Positions 10,900 to 21,987 of a DNA stretch of 64,000 nucleotides are shown in pieces (within the stretch, counting starts at the first letter, position 1; each line of letters begins with the position of its first letter). The DNA comes from Plotosus lineatus (Eukaryota; Chordata; Actinopteri; Siluriformes; Plotosidae): the NCBI GenBank assembly GCA_024760905.1, contig CM045729.1:82669050-82733049 (forward strand), in the 5' to 3' direction. Below the pieces are notes generated by a model. It was not told where the DNA came from. It worked only from the letters and a program-made list of their open reading frames with translations, and ran no database searches. The translations under genes and the position numbers were made by a program.

Positions 10900-11360
10900 C
10901 AGGGATGGGAATTTTCTGCCAATCGGCGGATTTCCACCTTTTTGTAAGTCAAATGGGTCATCTTTGAGAACAATGCAAATCCGGTGTAAAAATCTTGGGG
11001 GGTAGTGCCTTCATCACTGGTCATCTGGTCATATTATATCCAAATCCAAATACGTGAGGTGCCTCGTTTTGTTTATCTGTGTGGTTGTTGATATTGCCTA
11101 GTGGAGTGAAACACAGCTGGTTCTGGTTTATTGCACGTGTCAGGCATCATAATATGATATGCCAGTCTGGTCATCTTGCCATGGGCCAGTGGCAAAGAGA
11201 ACAAATGTCAGATCATCAACAGAAGTGATCGAGCATCATTATGTATAAATATGACTTAATGATATTGTATAAATCTTATTATAGTATTAAATTATAAAGC
11301 TTAGTGTACATTAGTAAATTCTACTGACATTATTATACTCAGTATGCTACGAATAGGCCT

Positions 11361-11719
11361 GCGGGCAGTGGTGGTCTAGTGGTACAGGGCACTGGATCGC
11401 TGATCCAAAGGTTGGGGGTTCAAGTCCCACTCTCCACAAGGTTGTCACTGTCCCCCCCAGTGCAGCTAACTGGGTTATCAAAGGCGGGCCATGTCTCTCA
11501 CTGTCTATGGTGTGAGGCATGTAAAAGAACCATTGTTGACTTTCGTAAAGAGTAGGCTGCAAAGTCGTCAGCGTGTTTCTGTCCCTTGCTAAAAGGGTTG
11601 TGACAGGAAGGGCATCCGACGTAAAAACCTCTGCCAAATCAAACGTGCGAATCAGATGATTCACTGTGGCGACTCCTGAGTAAAAGGGAAAAGGCAGAAA
11701 TGAAGACAGACAGACAGAC
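11361..11719 (+). mobile_element. S1 SINE: tRNA head plus both ends of the RTE LINE
   Basis: Complete SINE with a 17-bp target duplication, one mismatch (11344-11360 and 11720-11736). The tRNA-like head has an A-box (tggtctagtgg, 11371-11381) and a B-box (ggttcaagtcc, 11418-11428). The body follows (cagctaactgggttatcaaa). Then 11595-11650 resembles the RTE LINE 5' UTR (gggttgtgacaggaagggca, gtaaaaacctctgccaaatc), and 11655-11700 resembles the LINE 3' end (gattcactgtggcgactcctga). The tail is a GACA repeat. Presumably transcribed by RNA polymerase III and mobilised by the RTE machinery. Confidence 0.85.
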
Positions 11720-12731
11720 ATGCTCCGAATAGGCCTAAAGCAGGGGTCGGGAACCTATGGCTCGCGAGCCAGATGCGGCTCTTTGATGACTGTATCTGGC
11801 TCTCAGATAAATCATGTGGCCTTTCTTCAATGACGAATACATAATTTCACTGTCATTTAAATAAAAATACAAAAAAAAGCCATCAAATAATAAAAAACAG
11901 ATGAATAAATCTCACACATTTAAATCTAGTCATCTATTTTCAATGCCATGTCACTGTGGCGCGAAGCGGATAGCTTCTGTACATACAGAGCTTTCTGTAT
12001 ATGGGCGGGTCCGATACCTTGAAACTCTAATTTTATTGGATTATTACAACAGACACAGACTGCATTTGTTGTTTTTGAGTAAAGAGAGAAATTTCCTTGT
12101 TTTTGATCAGCTCATTTGCACGAAGCCAAGCACAGCTGGCAAGCAAACACAAATGGACAGACATGGAAAAACTTCAACCCGCAGACCGGCTGATTGCCAA
12201 AACTTGGGACGTGCTTCCTGTCACATAAACAAGTGTGTGAGTTCTGTCATGTCGAGTCCTCACCTCGTATCAATCAGACTATAAAGCCATCAGCAAAACC
12301 ATGCAGCACCAGAAGTCGCATTAATAGTAGCCAGTGCTGTAGTGGAGGCTACATGCCTTATACCCGACTGTGTAAATAAAAAGCAGAGATGAAGTGCTAA
12401 ATAGTTTCAAAGCCAAAGCCGCAACCCCCCATGCGCTCCTGCTGCTGAGCGCCTCAGTCGCTTTGCTGCCATTGTGTACCCACTTATTTTTTGAGCACTA
12501 CAACACTGATAGTAAGAAGTACTTTTCTTCTTCATGAATAACTTCATTATGACAATGTCATTCAAAATACTGTAAATTCAGAGTCTTACTTACTTTAAGG
12601 ATAGATACTTTAAGGACTTTAAGTAAGTAAGTAATTAAGTAAGTAATGTTGTTTAAAATAAATTCAGAGTCTTATTATACTATAAAATTGTTGGTCTTTT
12701 TTAATTTAGTTGTCTTCAGTATCAATATATA

Positions 12732-13210
12732 CCCTGAAAATAAGACATAACCACAAAATAAGAACTAGCGTGATTTTACAAGATGATTTTAATATAGGCC
12801 CTCCCCTTAAAATAAGCCCCAGTTGAGAGCGGCAGCAATTCATTGGCCTGCTACTCGCTCAATCTAGAGCTCTAGGTGAAAGCGCTGACTCATTTATTAG
12901 GCAGCTTTACCAAAGGTATGCTGTCAAAGCATCAAGCCATGCGCGTTGAGGCTCAGTCGATGACGTCAGCGACTGCTTTAAAATGAGGACATACACTTGC
13001 GTCCATAAAAATTGCTAAAATCGCTCGATTCGGTTCTGGTTAAAATATTTAAAAAATAAAGAAATATAACGAAATAAGAATATACAAAGACAAAGACATA
13101 TTATAAGACATGTAATAGAGAAAAATGTAAAATACATCATCACCTAAAAATGAGCCCTAGTATCATATTTCGGTATCAAAATTAATATAAGCCCTGTCTT
13201 ATTTTCAGGG
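12732..13210. mobile_element. MITE nested in hAT
   Basis: The left end ccctgaaaataagac (12732-12746) and right end gtcttattttcaggg (13196-13210) are a perfect 15-bp inverted repeat. Subterminal 'aaaataagcccc' and 'aaaaatgagccc' motifs repeat inside. No coding capacity. Confidence 0.7.
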
Positions 13211-13364
13211 AAACACGGTGTATATATATTTTTTTTTTTTAAAAAAAAGGCAAATTTTGAGTTTTGACATACCTACATAGTACGCTGATGCAATGACGCA
13301 ATGATGCTGCGTCCATTGTTTACAAACAACAGACTGAACATGCCCCTCCTTCTTCCCAGTTCAG

Positions 13365-13365
<1 letters not shown>

Positions 13366-13440
<75 letters not shown>
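13366..13440 (+). repeat. (AT)n microsatellite
   Basis: Uninterrupted AT dinucleotides, about 37 units. Confidence 0.95.
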
Positions 13441-13442
<2 letters not shown>

Positions 13443-14949
13443 TTTTATCTCACAGTTATATAGTGTGTTACTCTTGTGTTAAGACGTCGTCTCTGTGGTC
13501 TTTGTGTTTACACTGTTTTGTGGACTTTTGTAACCCGAAGCAAATATGGTTGGTCAGAAGCATAAGCCTACTAGCATGGGTGCAAGTCTCATACACAGAG
13601 ATGAATTAACTATCTGCTCGGATCAGCGCAATCTACCATGCATACTCAGTTAAGCAAAGAGAGTTGTAATATGAACACCTGAATCCAAGAAAGAGAGAAC
13701 TCTCTGCTCTGCTGATGATTCACAGTGCAGGCTGAGTACTAAACGAGTTCAACGAAGCCCTTGCTCACTTGAAAGCCGGAAGTCTGCATGACCCACGTTT
13801 TGTTTCAAGCAAGTAAACTACTTTCAGCAAGTGCACTACTTTCGGTATTGAGCGCCTCACATATTGTAAGTGTTTATTGGCTGTTTTAAGCTTCATGTAA
13901 AGTGAGTCGGCTCAGCTTCATGTCATGTGACCATCCGTTGACCATCAGAACCATTTACAAGCAGAAAGATCGCATCATAGAGAATGTTAAAAGTTATATT
14001 TGATACTGTATTTGATATTTGATGAGTGAATTTGATTAAAATTTATCAATTTGAAATTATTTTGGTTGAATTTAATTTATTTGAAATTAATGTTGATATT
14101 ATTTGATATATTTGATATTATTTTACAATGTTATGTTTATAATAATTGATTTAGAGGTGTTTTATGAGATACGGTAATGGTATTTAAGGATGTACAGTAC
14201 AGTATGAGCGTCAAACATCACATGTCATATGTCACTGTAACAACTTATGTTCACTTTCAAGTTACATTCAGCCATCTGGAACCAATTAAAAATGTAAGTC
14301 GGGGGTCTGTACATGACTCTCAGAGGATTAGATTTTAAAATATGTCTTTTTTTTTGGCTCTCTTAGTCAAAAAGGTTCCCGACCCCTGGTTTAAAGTATT
14401 TTAAATTAAAACTAGGCCCACTGTAGGCCTATAACTGTAAATTATTATTTTTTTAAATAATTTTAATAATTAATTTTCATAAGGTTCTTTTTAAAAATAT
14501 TCCTTTCAGGAGACATCAATTAAGCTCCTTTTTGTAAGTATAATGCCAAACCTTTTGGGGGAGCTTTGCTCCCCTGAAACCCCCAGCAAAGGCACTGCCC
14601 CACACCCCCGTAGGGGACCTAGGCAGCCCCCTTGACCCCTGCCAATTTTTCCTCCTTTTCCATAAAGGCCTGTTCTCATCCCTGTGTATGAGAGAGGGTG
14701 CTGCAGCGGCTTGGCTGTTTTCTTTTTCCCAGATATTAAGTGAATGGTTGGGAATGGATTTTTACACACAAACATGACCAGGCCACAGCCGTGTGTTTTT
14801 ATTTTATTTAAAATTTAATTCATTTTCATCTTTTATGGAATGAAACGGAATATATTTGTTGTGAAATAATAATGTTGGTGTGTTACTTTATTTATCAATT
14901 TATTCATCTGTATTTATTGATAATCATGCTTCCCTTTTATCCGAGTCAG

Positions 14950-15075
14950 CCAATCATCATTCCGGAAGTCGCACACGAGGGTGATCCGTCGAATTTCGAG
15001 GCTTATCCTGAAGAAAAGCGCAAAAAAGAACCTGCCGTCTCCGCCAGGGACCTGGAGATTTTTAAGAATTTTTGA
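14950..15075 (+). CDS. prkx: prkx-like protein kinase, terminal coding exon
   Basis: Begins after a pyrimidine-rich tract and CAG (14947-14949). It encodes 41 residues starting PIIIPEVAHEGDPSNFEAYP and ending SARDLEIFKNF, then TGA at 15073-15075. The GDPSNFEAYPE block is the hydrophobic-motif tail of the kinase and the FKNF terminus is characteristic of PRKX. PKA catalytic subunits end FTEF. Reading phase continues from 10319. In the family, this tail folds back on the N-lobe. Confidence 0.93.
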   Translation, partial: PIIIPEVAHEGDPSNFEAYPEEKRKKEPAVSARDLEIFKNF

Positions 15076-16036
15076 ATACAGAAACAGGCATGGATACTTA
15101 TCGATGTGTCTTTTGCATCTTTTCACTAAAGGCATGTGACAATAACTGATCCAATACGTCGGGCCGTGAGCACACATTGGTCATGCTGTCGCTGTGTATT
15201 TCTGGAACTCACGCCCTATTAAAGCGGCAGCATTACGGGATGCCACCCTGAGATGACTCACCCTGTCTCACTGTTAAACCTTTCACTACTGTTTTCTCTG
15301 AAGCTCTGAACCGATTGTTGTTCCCTCTCACCATCTCATTTATCAGTGGAAAATAATCGCAGTCATTTAATTTATAACGTTATTTATGCGCACTGTAACA
15401 TTCATATTTGTAGGTTGCCATGTTTGTTTGTTGTCATGGAAAATTTTTCAACAGTTAACGTAACGTGACAAAACAACTCTCCAAACTATTGATAACTCTT
15501 CAAACTCTCTTGTATTCACAAGATGTAGCATACAGCCAACACCCAGTCTGCTAGCAAACTGTGGGCTAAATGTTGAACAACAAAAACTCGTGACAGAGCA
15601 ACTTTTCGTCCGTACGTTATAATGAAACGTGATTAAATGAATGGAGAGATAAAAGAAGGTATCGCAGATGTCTACTTCCACTTGGTCTTGTTTGATGGTG
15701 TCACGTGTAGCCTTGTAATATAATCTATGCACTTTGTTAAATGTTTCCTTTGTTCTGGAAATACACATAACCATCACTGCAAGTTATTCCATATTTATTC
15801 TCTGGGAATGATTATGCAACTTATCTGTATGATCTATGCAGATCCATTCATTTAACTCAGAACACTGTTCTGTCTGGATGTGATTGTGTCTCATGCTGTA
15901 ATTGTATGCAGATGATGCTAATGGAATAATGTTAGAGCTACTCTTTGTATATTTAATGTTATGACATGCTTGATTATGTAATAAATCAAATTTTTCAAAA
16001 GATATTTTGCTTGTGAAAATGTCAAGTAGAAATAAA
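15076..16036 (+). other. prkx: Probable prkx 3' UTR with poly(A) signals
   Basis: Unique sequence after the stop codon. AATAAA hexamers at 15980-15985 and 16031-16036 are candidate polyadenylation signals. The transcript end cannot be fixed from sequence alone. Confidence 0.5.
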
Positions 16037-16235
16037 GAGCATCAGAGGGGCATTAAAGTAAGGAACTGCAACAGGAACTAAAGTATTAGCCTCTGGGGAC
16101 ATAGCGGTAAAGAACTGTAAGGTATTAGCCACCAAGCATAAACAGATTATTATAGCTTGTGTGGTTATTATGAAATGTCTCCCCCCAGTGGGCAGTGGAT
16201 AAAACTTTCCTCCATTTTTATGAAAGATAAAACTT

Positions 16236-16345
16236 TTTCAGGAGAGGCAGCAGGATGGTGCAGTAGTTAGCACGTCTGCCTCACAGCAGGAACGGTCGAT
16301 TCCCAGGCTTGGGGTGTCGCTGTGTTTGCACATTCTCTCTCTTCG
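16236..16345 (+). repeat. S3-type SINE head fragment
   Basis: The sequence 'ggcagcaggatggtgcagtagttagcacgtctgcctcacagcagga' has the A-box-like tggtgcagtag. A B-box-like 'ggtcgattcc' follows at about 16286-16300. The body decays after 'tgcacattctc'. Confidence 0.6.
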
Positions 16346-16446
16346 GATGTGAGTGTGAATGATTTTTTTTCTTCTTCTTTACTGTACGCACTAACCTCAC
16401 AAGGGAAATTATTGCCTCTGTATTTAATCCATATAAAGTGAGCGCG

Positions 16447-16448
<2 letters not shown>

Positions 16449-16491
<43 letters not shown>
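16449..16491 (+). repeat. (CA)n microsatellite
   Basis: CA dinucleotide run of about 21 units. Confidence 0.95.
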
Positions 16492-16497
<6 letters not shown>

Positions 16498-16519
16498 TGT
16501 ATATATGAACAGTGAGCAC

Positions 16520-16676
16520 AAACACTCGGAACAGTGGGCACTTCAGATTAATGGAGAGGAAGAGAAGATTGAGCTCACTCCCAACCACCACACATTTTTC
16601 CTGCTGGTTTGGGAATCAAACTTACGACCTATCGATCCCAATGCTGCTTCTTTCACCATTCAGCTACAACTGTTGT
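16520..16676 (-). repeat. tRNA-headed SINE fragment (family S4)
   Basis: Read on the minus strand from 16676: A-box-like tagctgaatgg, then 'gggatcgataggtcg' and B-box-like agtttgattcc. This is a tRNA-derived head unlike S1-S3. A GT microsatellite and an S2-like tail (16695-16815, + strand) follow on the right. Confidence 0.5.
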
Positions 16677-16694
16677 GTGTGTGTGTGTGTGTGT

Positions 16695-16815
16695 GCTGGC
16701 CCTGCAATGGCTTGGTGAGCTGTATAGGATGTACTTCTCCTCACCAGAATTGGGTGAGAAGGGTGTCACACTCCCTGCATACTTAATTAGGATTAAGTTG
16801 CTTTGAAAATGAATG
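16695..16815 (+). repeat. S2/S3 SINE tail fragment
   Basis: Has 'ctggccctgcaatggcttggtgagctgtataggatgta' followed by 'cttaattaggattaa', the shared tail of families S2 and S3. Confidence 0.55.
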
Positions 16816-17194
16816 AGTGAAGGGATGATTTTTGGGGAATTTTTTTTTTGTTTGTTTTTTATGTGAGCTCATAAACTGATCACCCCAAAAACATTCCACG
16901 TTCTTAGCAGGCCCCACAGCTTTACCAAGTTTAATAAAAAGCATAAGTAGTTTTTAAAACACAAGTAGTTTTTGTCTAATCCTGCGAACAGACAAACAGA
17001 TGCCACTGAACACACCCCTCCAAACTCACCTCCCTCCAAGCAAACGCAGTAATGAAACTCAAGCACACAGCGTCTGAACCTGTTAGCATTCTCCAGGGAT
17101 GAATTCCTTTTTCCTGGGTTTGATTTGGGACATTTTAATAATAAACATGCTGCTATTCGAAAATAATCCAAAAGAGAGCATTGATTACACACTG

Positions 17195-20100
17195 CAGCAT
17201 TATCATTATCATCATTATCATCATCTTCTGCTTAATCCAGAATCGGGTCGCGGGGGCAGCAACCTAAGCAAAGAGGTCCAGACAGCCCTCTCCCCTGCCA
17301 CTTCCTCTGGCTTTTCCGGGGGGACACCGAGGCGTTCCCAGCCAAGCGGAGAGACATAGTCCCTGCAGCGTGTTCTAGGTCGACTCTGGGGGTTCTTCCT
17401 GGTTGGACATGCTCGAAACACCACACCAGGGAGGCATTTGGGAGGCATTCTGACCAGATGCCCGAGCCACCTCAACTGGCCACTCTCAATGCGGAGGGAC
17501 AGCGAATCTACTCCAAGCTCTCCCTGGATGGTAGAGCTTCTCACCTTATCTCTAAGGGAGAGCCCCACCACCCAGCAAAGGAAGCTCATTTCAGCCGCTT
17601 GTATCTGTGATCTTGTTCTTTCGGTCACTACCCAAAGCTCGTGACCATAGGTGAGGGTTGGAACGTAGATCGAATTGTAAATTGAGAGCTTCGCCTTGTG
17701 GCTCAGGTCCTTCTTCACCACAAAGGACTGGTACAAGCTCCATTTAACAGCAGAGACTGCAGCAATCTGCTCCATCATTCCCTCACTTGTGAACAAGACC
17801 CCAAGATAATTCAACTCCTCCACTTGGGACAGGACCTCATTCCTGACCCGGAGGGTGTATTCCACCCTTGTCCAACTGAGAACCATGGCCTCGGATTTGG
17901 AGGTGCAGATTCGAATTCGACCTGTTATTGCCAATACGGACCAAACTCTGACTCTGGTGATACAGCGATCGAATGGCCCGTAGCAACGGGTCCGGAACGC
18001 CATACTCCCGGAGTATGCCCCACAAGATAGTCTGAGGGGCAAGGATAAAAGACTTCTCCAAATCCACAAAACACATGTGGACAAATTGAGCAAACTCCCA
18101 TGCCCCCTCCAAGAGCCTCTAGAGCGTATAGAGTTGGTCAAGAGTGCTACGGCCAGAACAAAAACCACATTGTTCCTCCTGAATCCGAGATTTGACTATC
18201 AGTTGGATCCTCTTCTTCAGTACCCCTGCACAGACTTTCCCGGGTAGGCTGAGGAGTATGATTCCCAGACAATTGGAACATACCCTCCATTTCCCCTTTT
18301 TAAAAAGGGTTTGCCAATCCAGAGGTACAGTCCCCGATGGCCACGTGATGTTGCAGAGACATGTCAACCAAGACAGTCCTACATCATCCAGAGCCCTGAG
18401 ATATTCAGGGCGGATCTCATCCAACACCCGGAGCCCGACCACTGAGGAGCTTTTTACCTCAGTGATCTCCACTCCAGTGATGGGCAGACCCCTGCACAAA
18501 CCCCCAGGGTCTTCCTCCTTCATGGAGGGCGAGTTGGTGGGATTGAGGAGGTCCTCAAAGTATTCCCTCCACCTCTTGACGACATCCCCAGTCGAAGTGA
18601 GTGGCTCCCCTCCTCCACTGTAAACAGTGTTTGTGGAGAACTGCTTCCCCCTCCTGAGACGTAGGATGGTGGTCCAGAACCTTTTTGAGGCCAACCGATA
18701 ATCACTCTCCAGGCCCTCCCTGAACTCCTCCCATGCCCAAGATTTTGCATCTGCGACAGCTTTGGCTGCAGCACGTTTGGCCTGCCGGTACCTGTCTGCT
18801 GCCTCGGGAGTCCCACAGGCTAATAAGACCCGAAGGCTTCCTTTTTCAGCTGGACGGCCCATTCACCCCAGATGTCCTCACTGGTTTCGAGGGTAACCGC
18901 CACGACAAGCACCAACAACCATTCGGCCACAGCTATGGGCTGCCGCCTCAGCAATGGAGGCACGAAACATGGCCCATTCGGATTCCATGTCACCCGTCTC
19001 CTCCGGGACGTGGTTGTAGCTCTGCTGGAGGTGGGAGTTAAAGGCCTTTCAGACAGGAGACTCCGCCAAACGTTCCCAGCAGACGCTATTTACACGCTTG
19101 ATTCTGCCAGGTCTGGAAGGCAGCCTCCCCTGCTATCGAAGCTAGCTCACCACCAGGTGGTGATCGGTAGACAGCTCAGTTCTCCTCTTCACCCGAGTGT
19201 CCAGAACATGCGGCCGCAAGTCCGGTAACATGACTACAAAGTCGGTCATCGAACTGCGACCTAAGGTGTCCTGGTGACAAGTGCAATTATGGGCACCCTT
19301 ATGTTTGAACATGGTGTTCTTGATAGACAAACTGTGATGAGCACAGAAGTCCAACAACGAAACACCATTCGGGTTTAAACTGGAGAGACCATACCTATCG
19401 ATCACACCCTTCCAGGTCACACTATCATTGCCCGCATGGGCATTGAAGTATCCCAGGACAATGAGTGAGTCTCCCGAGGGAGCGTTCTCCAACACACTCC
19501 CTAAAGACTCCAAAAAGAGTGAGAACTCTGAACTGTCATTTGATGCATAAGCACAAATAACGGTCATGACCCGTACCTCCATCCGAAGGCGGAGGGAAGC
19601 TTTCGTCAGCTGGGGAGGACCCCAATGTTTGGGCACCGAGACGGGGGCCAACAAGGATGCCCACACCGGCTCGCCACCTTTCCCCATGAGCAACTCCAGA
19701 ATGGAATAAGGTCCAGCCCATTTCGAAATGGGTGGTTCCAGAGCCCAAGCTATGCATTGAGGTGAGCCCAACTAGTCTGTATCTCTCCACTTCATGCACC
19801 ATCTTAAGTTCCTTCCCCGTCAGAGGTGAAATTCCATGGCCCAAGAGTCAGAGTCAGTAACCGAGGATCAGTCTGACAGAACCCATGCCTTCGGCTGCCA
19901 CCCAACTGACATCGCACCTGACCCCTATAGCCCCTCCCACAGGTGGTGGGTCCATGGGAGGGTGGACCCATATCTCCTTTTTGGGCTGGGCCCGGGCGGG
20001 CTCCATGGGCAGAAGCCCAACCACCAGGCGCTCGCCTTCAAGCCCCTCCCCTCAGCCTGGCTCCAGGGGGAACCCTGTGACCTGGGTTCGGGCAAGGGAA

Positions 20101-20282
20101 ACTGTATCCTTGTTTTTTCCACCATAGAGGTCTTCTGAACCGCACTTCGTCTGGACCTTCACCCAGGACCTGTTTGCCTTGGGTGACCTTACCAGGGGCA
20201 TTATGCCCCTGACAACATAGCTCCTAGGATCATCAGGTTGCTTAAACCCCTCCACCACGATAAGGTGGCAATTCAGGGAGGG
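17195..20282 (-). mobile_element. Rex3-like RTE LINE, near full length, RT active site deleted
   Basis: Minus-strand non-LTR retrotransposon. The 5' region (20282-19850) has 'accaggggcat' and 'cctccaccacgataaggtgg'. The endonuclease is at 19844-19142 (MTVICAYAS; GYFNAHAGNDS, where family members normally have GDFNAH; SMTDFVV; STDHHLVVS). The linker and RT N-terminus are at 18862-18119 (EIRPEYLRALDDVGLSWLT, IQEEQCGFCSGRSTLDQLYT). The next RT block is at 18112-17930 (CFVDLEKSF). The frame then jumps at about 17930 to RICTSKSEAMVLS, omitting the QGCPLSP and FADD region. The C-terminal domain (YGHELWVVTERTRS, LRWLGHLVRMP) runs to 17221. The 3' end is a short ATC/GAT repeat. Several frameshifts. 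Confidence 0.85.
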
Positions 20283-20754
20283 GCTGTAGTATTATAATGC
20301 TCTTAATTTCATGTTGCTCTTTTGTGCCCCGTATGGGCCAGGAATGTAACCAGAAAACATCTCAGTTTTGTACTTTTGCATTTTTACATCTTGGTTAGTG
20401 CGTGTGGATCAGTAACCAATGAAGTGTTAGCCATGAATTCAAATTCAAGTAGCTGTGAAGGCCATGGTGGCTCAGAGGTTAAGTCTCTTGATTAGTGATG
20501 CACTAATCCTAGCTGTTGCTTTCACCATGGACATTCACTCGTGTCCAACAGCTGATGCACTAGAAACAAGAAGTGCAGATGTGATCGAGGACATAGGTTG
20601 GGTGTGGCTCAAATGGAATATATGTCTGGCCAGATGGATGAAGGACAAACGGGGTGTGATTAGTTGCTACTCCTTACTATCCTGGTCAATGTTCCAGATG
20701 GAGGCAACAGTTGTGATAATCTGGGTTTTTCCAAACAGTCTTCCTCTAATTACA

Positions 20755-20960
20755 TGAATACAATCCCTTCATTCATTCCTTTTCTGAACCGCTTTATCCT
20801 ACCAGGGTCACAGAGCCTACCTCGGCTTACTCTGGGTCATGGTAAGACGTGTCCTGAACAGCTCACCAATCCGTCTCAGGGCCAACATACATAACACACA
20901 TGACACTCACACCCAGTGGCAAATTGAAACATCTAATTAGCATGTATTGGGACTGTAGGG
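20755..20960 (-). repeat. L2-tail SINE fragment
   Basis: Has 'cctacctcggcttactctgggtcatgg', 'cagctcaccaatc' and 'cagggccaac', then 'attgggactgtagggggaaacc', the reversed body of the S3 type. The head is missing. Confidence 0.5.
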
Positions 20961-21181
20961 GGAAACCACACAGACATGGGGAGAACAATGCAAACTCCAT
21001 GTATTCGTGTAAGATTAACCTTAAAGAATGAAATGTCTTTTCCTAGGAAAAGAACAGCGTTGGGATTATATAAAGCCCTGAATTTGTTTCGAGTTTGAAA
21101 TGAACCTTCTGGCTGTGAGACACATGCACTAATCACTATATCACAACTGTTTAAAAATAGGCTGTCATTTACTAGTAGCAT

Positions 21182-21987
21182 TAAAGGGATCCCTCACTTT
21201 CTGTGGAAAATGAGGATTGAGGACCCCCCCCCCCTGACCACTGATTTCTGCAAAGTAGGATCAACCCCACCGAATAACATATACTGAATACACATGTATA
21301 TGTGTACATAATATGAATAAATACATATTCAACATAGTCTGTCTTCCTTTTGACTTTTTCCCTTTTACTCGGGAGTCACCACAGCGAATCATCTGATTCG
21401 CTCGTTTGATTTGGCAGAGGTTTTTACGTCGGATGCCTTTCCTGTCACAACCCATTTTAGCAAGGGACAGAAACACGCTGATGGCTTTGCAGCCTACTCT
21501 TTATGAAAGTCCGCAAAGGTTCTTTTACATGCCTCTTACCATAGACAGTGAGAGACATGGCCCGCCTTTGATAACCCAGTTAGCTGCACTGGGGGGGACA
21601 GTGACAACCTTGTGGAGAGTGGGACTTGAACCCCCAACCTTTGGATCAGCGATCCAGTGCCCTATACCACTAGACCACCACTGCCCCAAATACATATTCA
21701 ACACTATAAATGCTTATAATAACAATTAAACCTTCAAAAATGCATAAGATGTAAATAAAATATAAATACACATACACACACAGATGCGCACCTCACATAA
21801 AAATGTAAGTAGTTTCGTTAGGTTTTTTTTTTTTTTTTTTTTTTTTTTGCATAATTGACATTTTCCTTAACTTCCCCTTCTATTTTCCCTTAATTTCCTT
21901 TTTTTTTTTTCCGATGAATATTTTTGAAAAATCCGTGATGCACTGAAGCCGCAGAAACTGAAGCACGAAGTAGTGAGGGATCACTGT
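21182..21987. mobile_element. Tigger-like relic (family T1) with SINE insertion
   Basis: The left end 'aaagggatccctcacttt' and right end 'agtagtgagggatcactgt' are inverted. The interior matches 6696-7072 and 45440-45865. An S1 SINE interrupts it at 21335-21687 and LINE copy D starts exactly at its right edge. No transposase. Confidence 0.65.
21335..21687 (-). mobile_element. S1 SINE (tRNA head, RTE LINE ends), perfect TSD
   Basis: Flanked by a perfect 16-bp duplication aaatacatattcaaca (21319-21334 and 21688-21703). Read on the minus strand: tRNA head with A-box tggtctagtgg and B-box ggttcaagtcc, body, LINE-5'-UTR-like segment (gacaggaaaggcatccgacg), then LINE-3'-like segment (gattcgctgtggtgactccc). 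Nearly identical to the copy at 11361-11719 and, by its clean duplication, younger. Confidence 0.88.

Larger units (their letters stand above)
11741..14388. mobile_element. hAT transposon, 2.6 kb, non-coding relic
   Basis: Perfect 15-bp terminal inverted repeats caggggtcgggaacc (11741-11755) and ggttcccgacccctg (14374-14388) are typical of hAT elements. The flanking 8-mers gcctaaag (11733-11740) and gtttaaag (14389-14396) match at 6 of 8, an aged 8-bp duplication. The left one overlaps the SINE's right duplication, so the hAT landed immediately downstream of the SINE. No intact transposase frame is seen. The interior holds a second small inverted-repeat element (12732-13210) and an AT microsatellite. 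Confidence 0.8.
10900..14684. mobile_element. DNA transposon with 12-bp TIR, carrying nested SINE and hAT
   Basis: The left end cagggatgggaa (10900-10911) and the right end ttctcatccctg (14673-14684) are inverted repeats with one mismatch. The six bases tgtatg lie directly outside both ends (10894-10899 and 14685-14690), a possible 6-bp target duplication. Own sequence is 10900-11343 plus 14397-14684. The rest is the SINE at 11361 and the hAT at 11741. A related end spelling ('ccgccaatt', 'ggcatgtgattttt') occurs at 28676. No transposase is visible; the superfamily is unassigned. Confidence 0.5.

Noticed and set aside
11361..11435. tRNA gene
   Set aside because: A- and B-boxes are present but no cloverleaf with paired acceptor and anticodon stems could be drawn, and the sequence continues into a SINE body; same for the other SINE heads.
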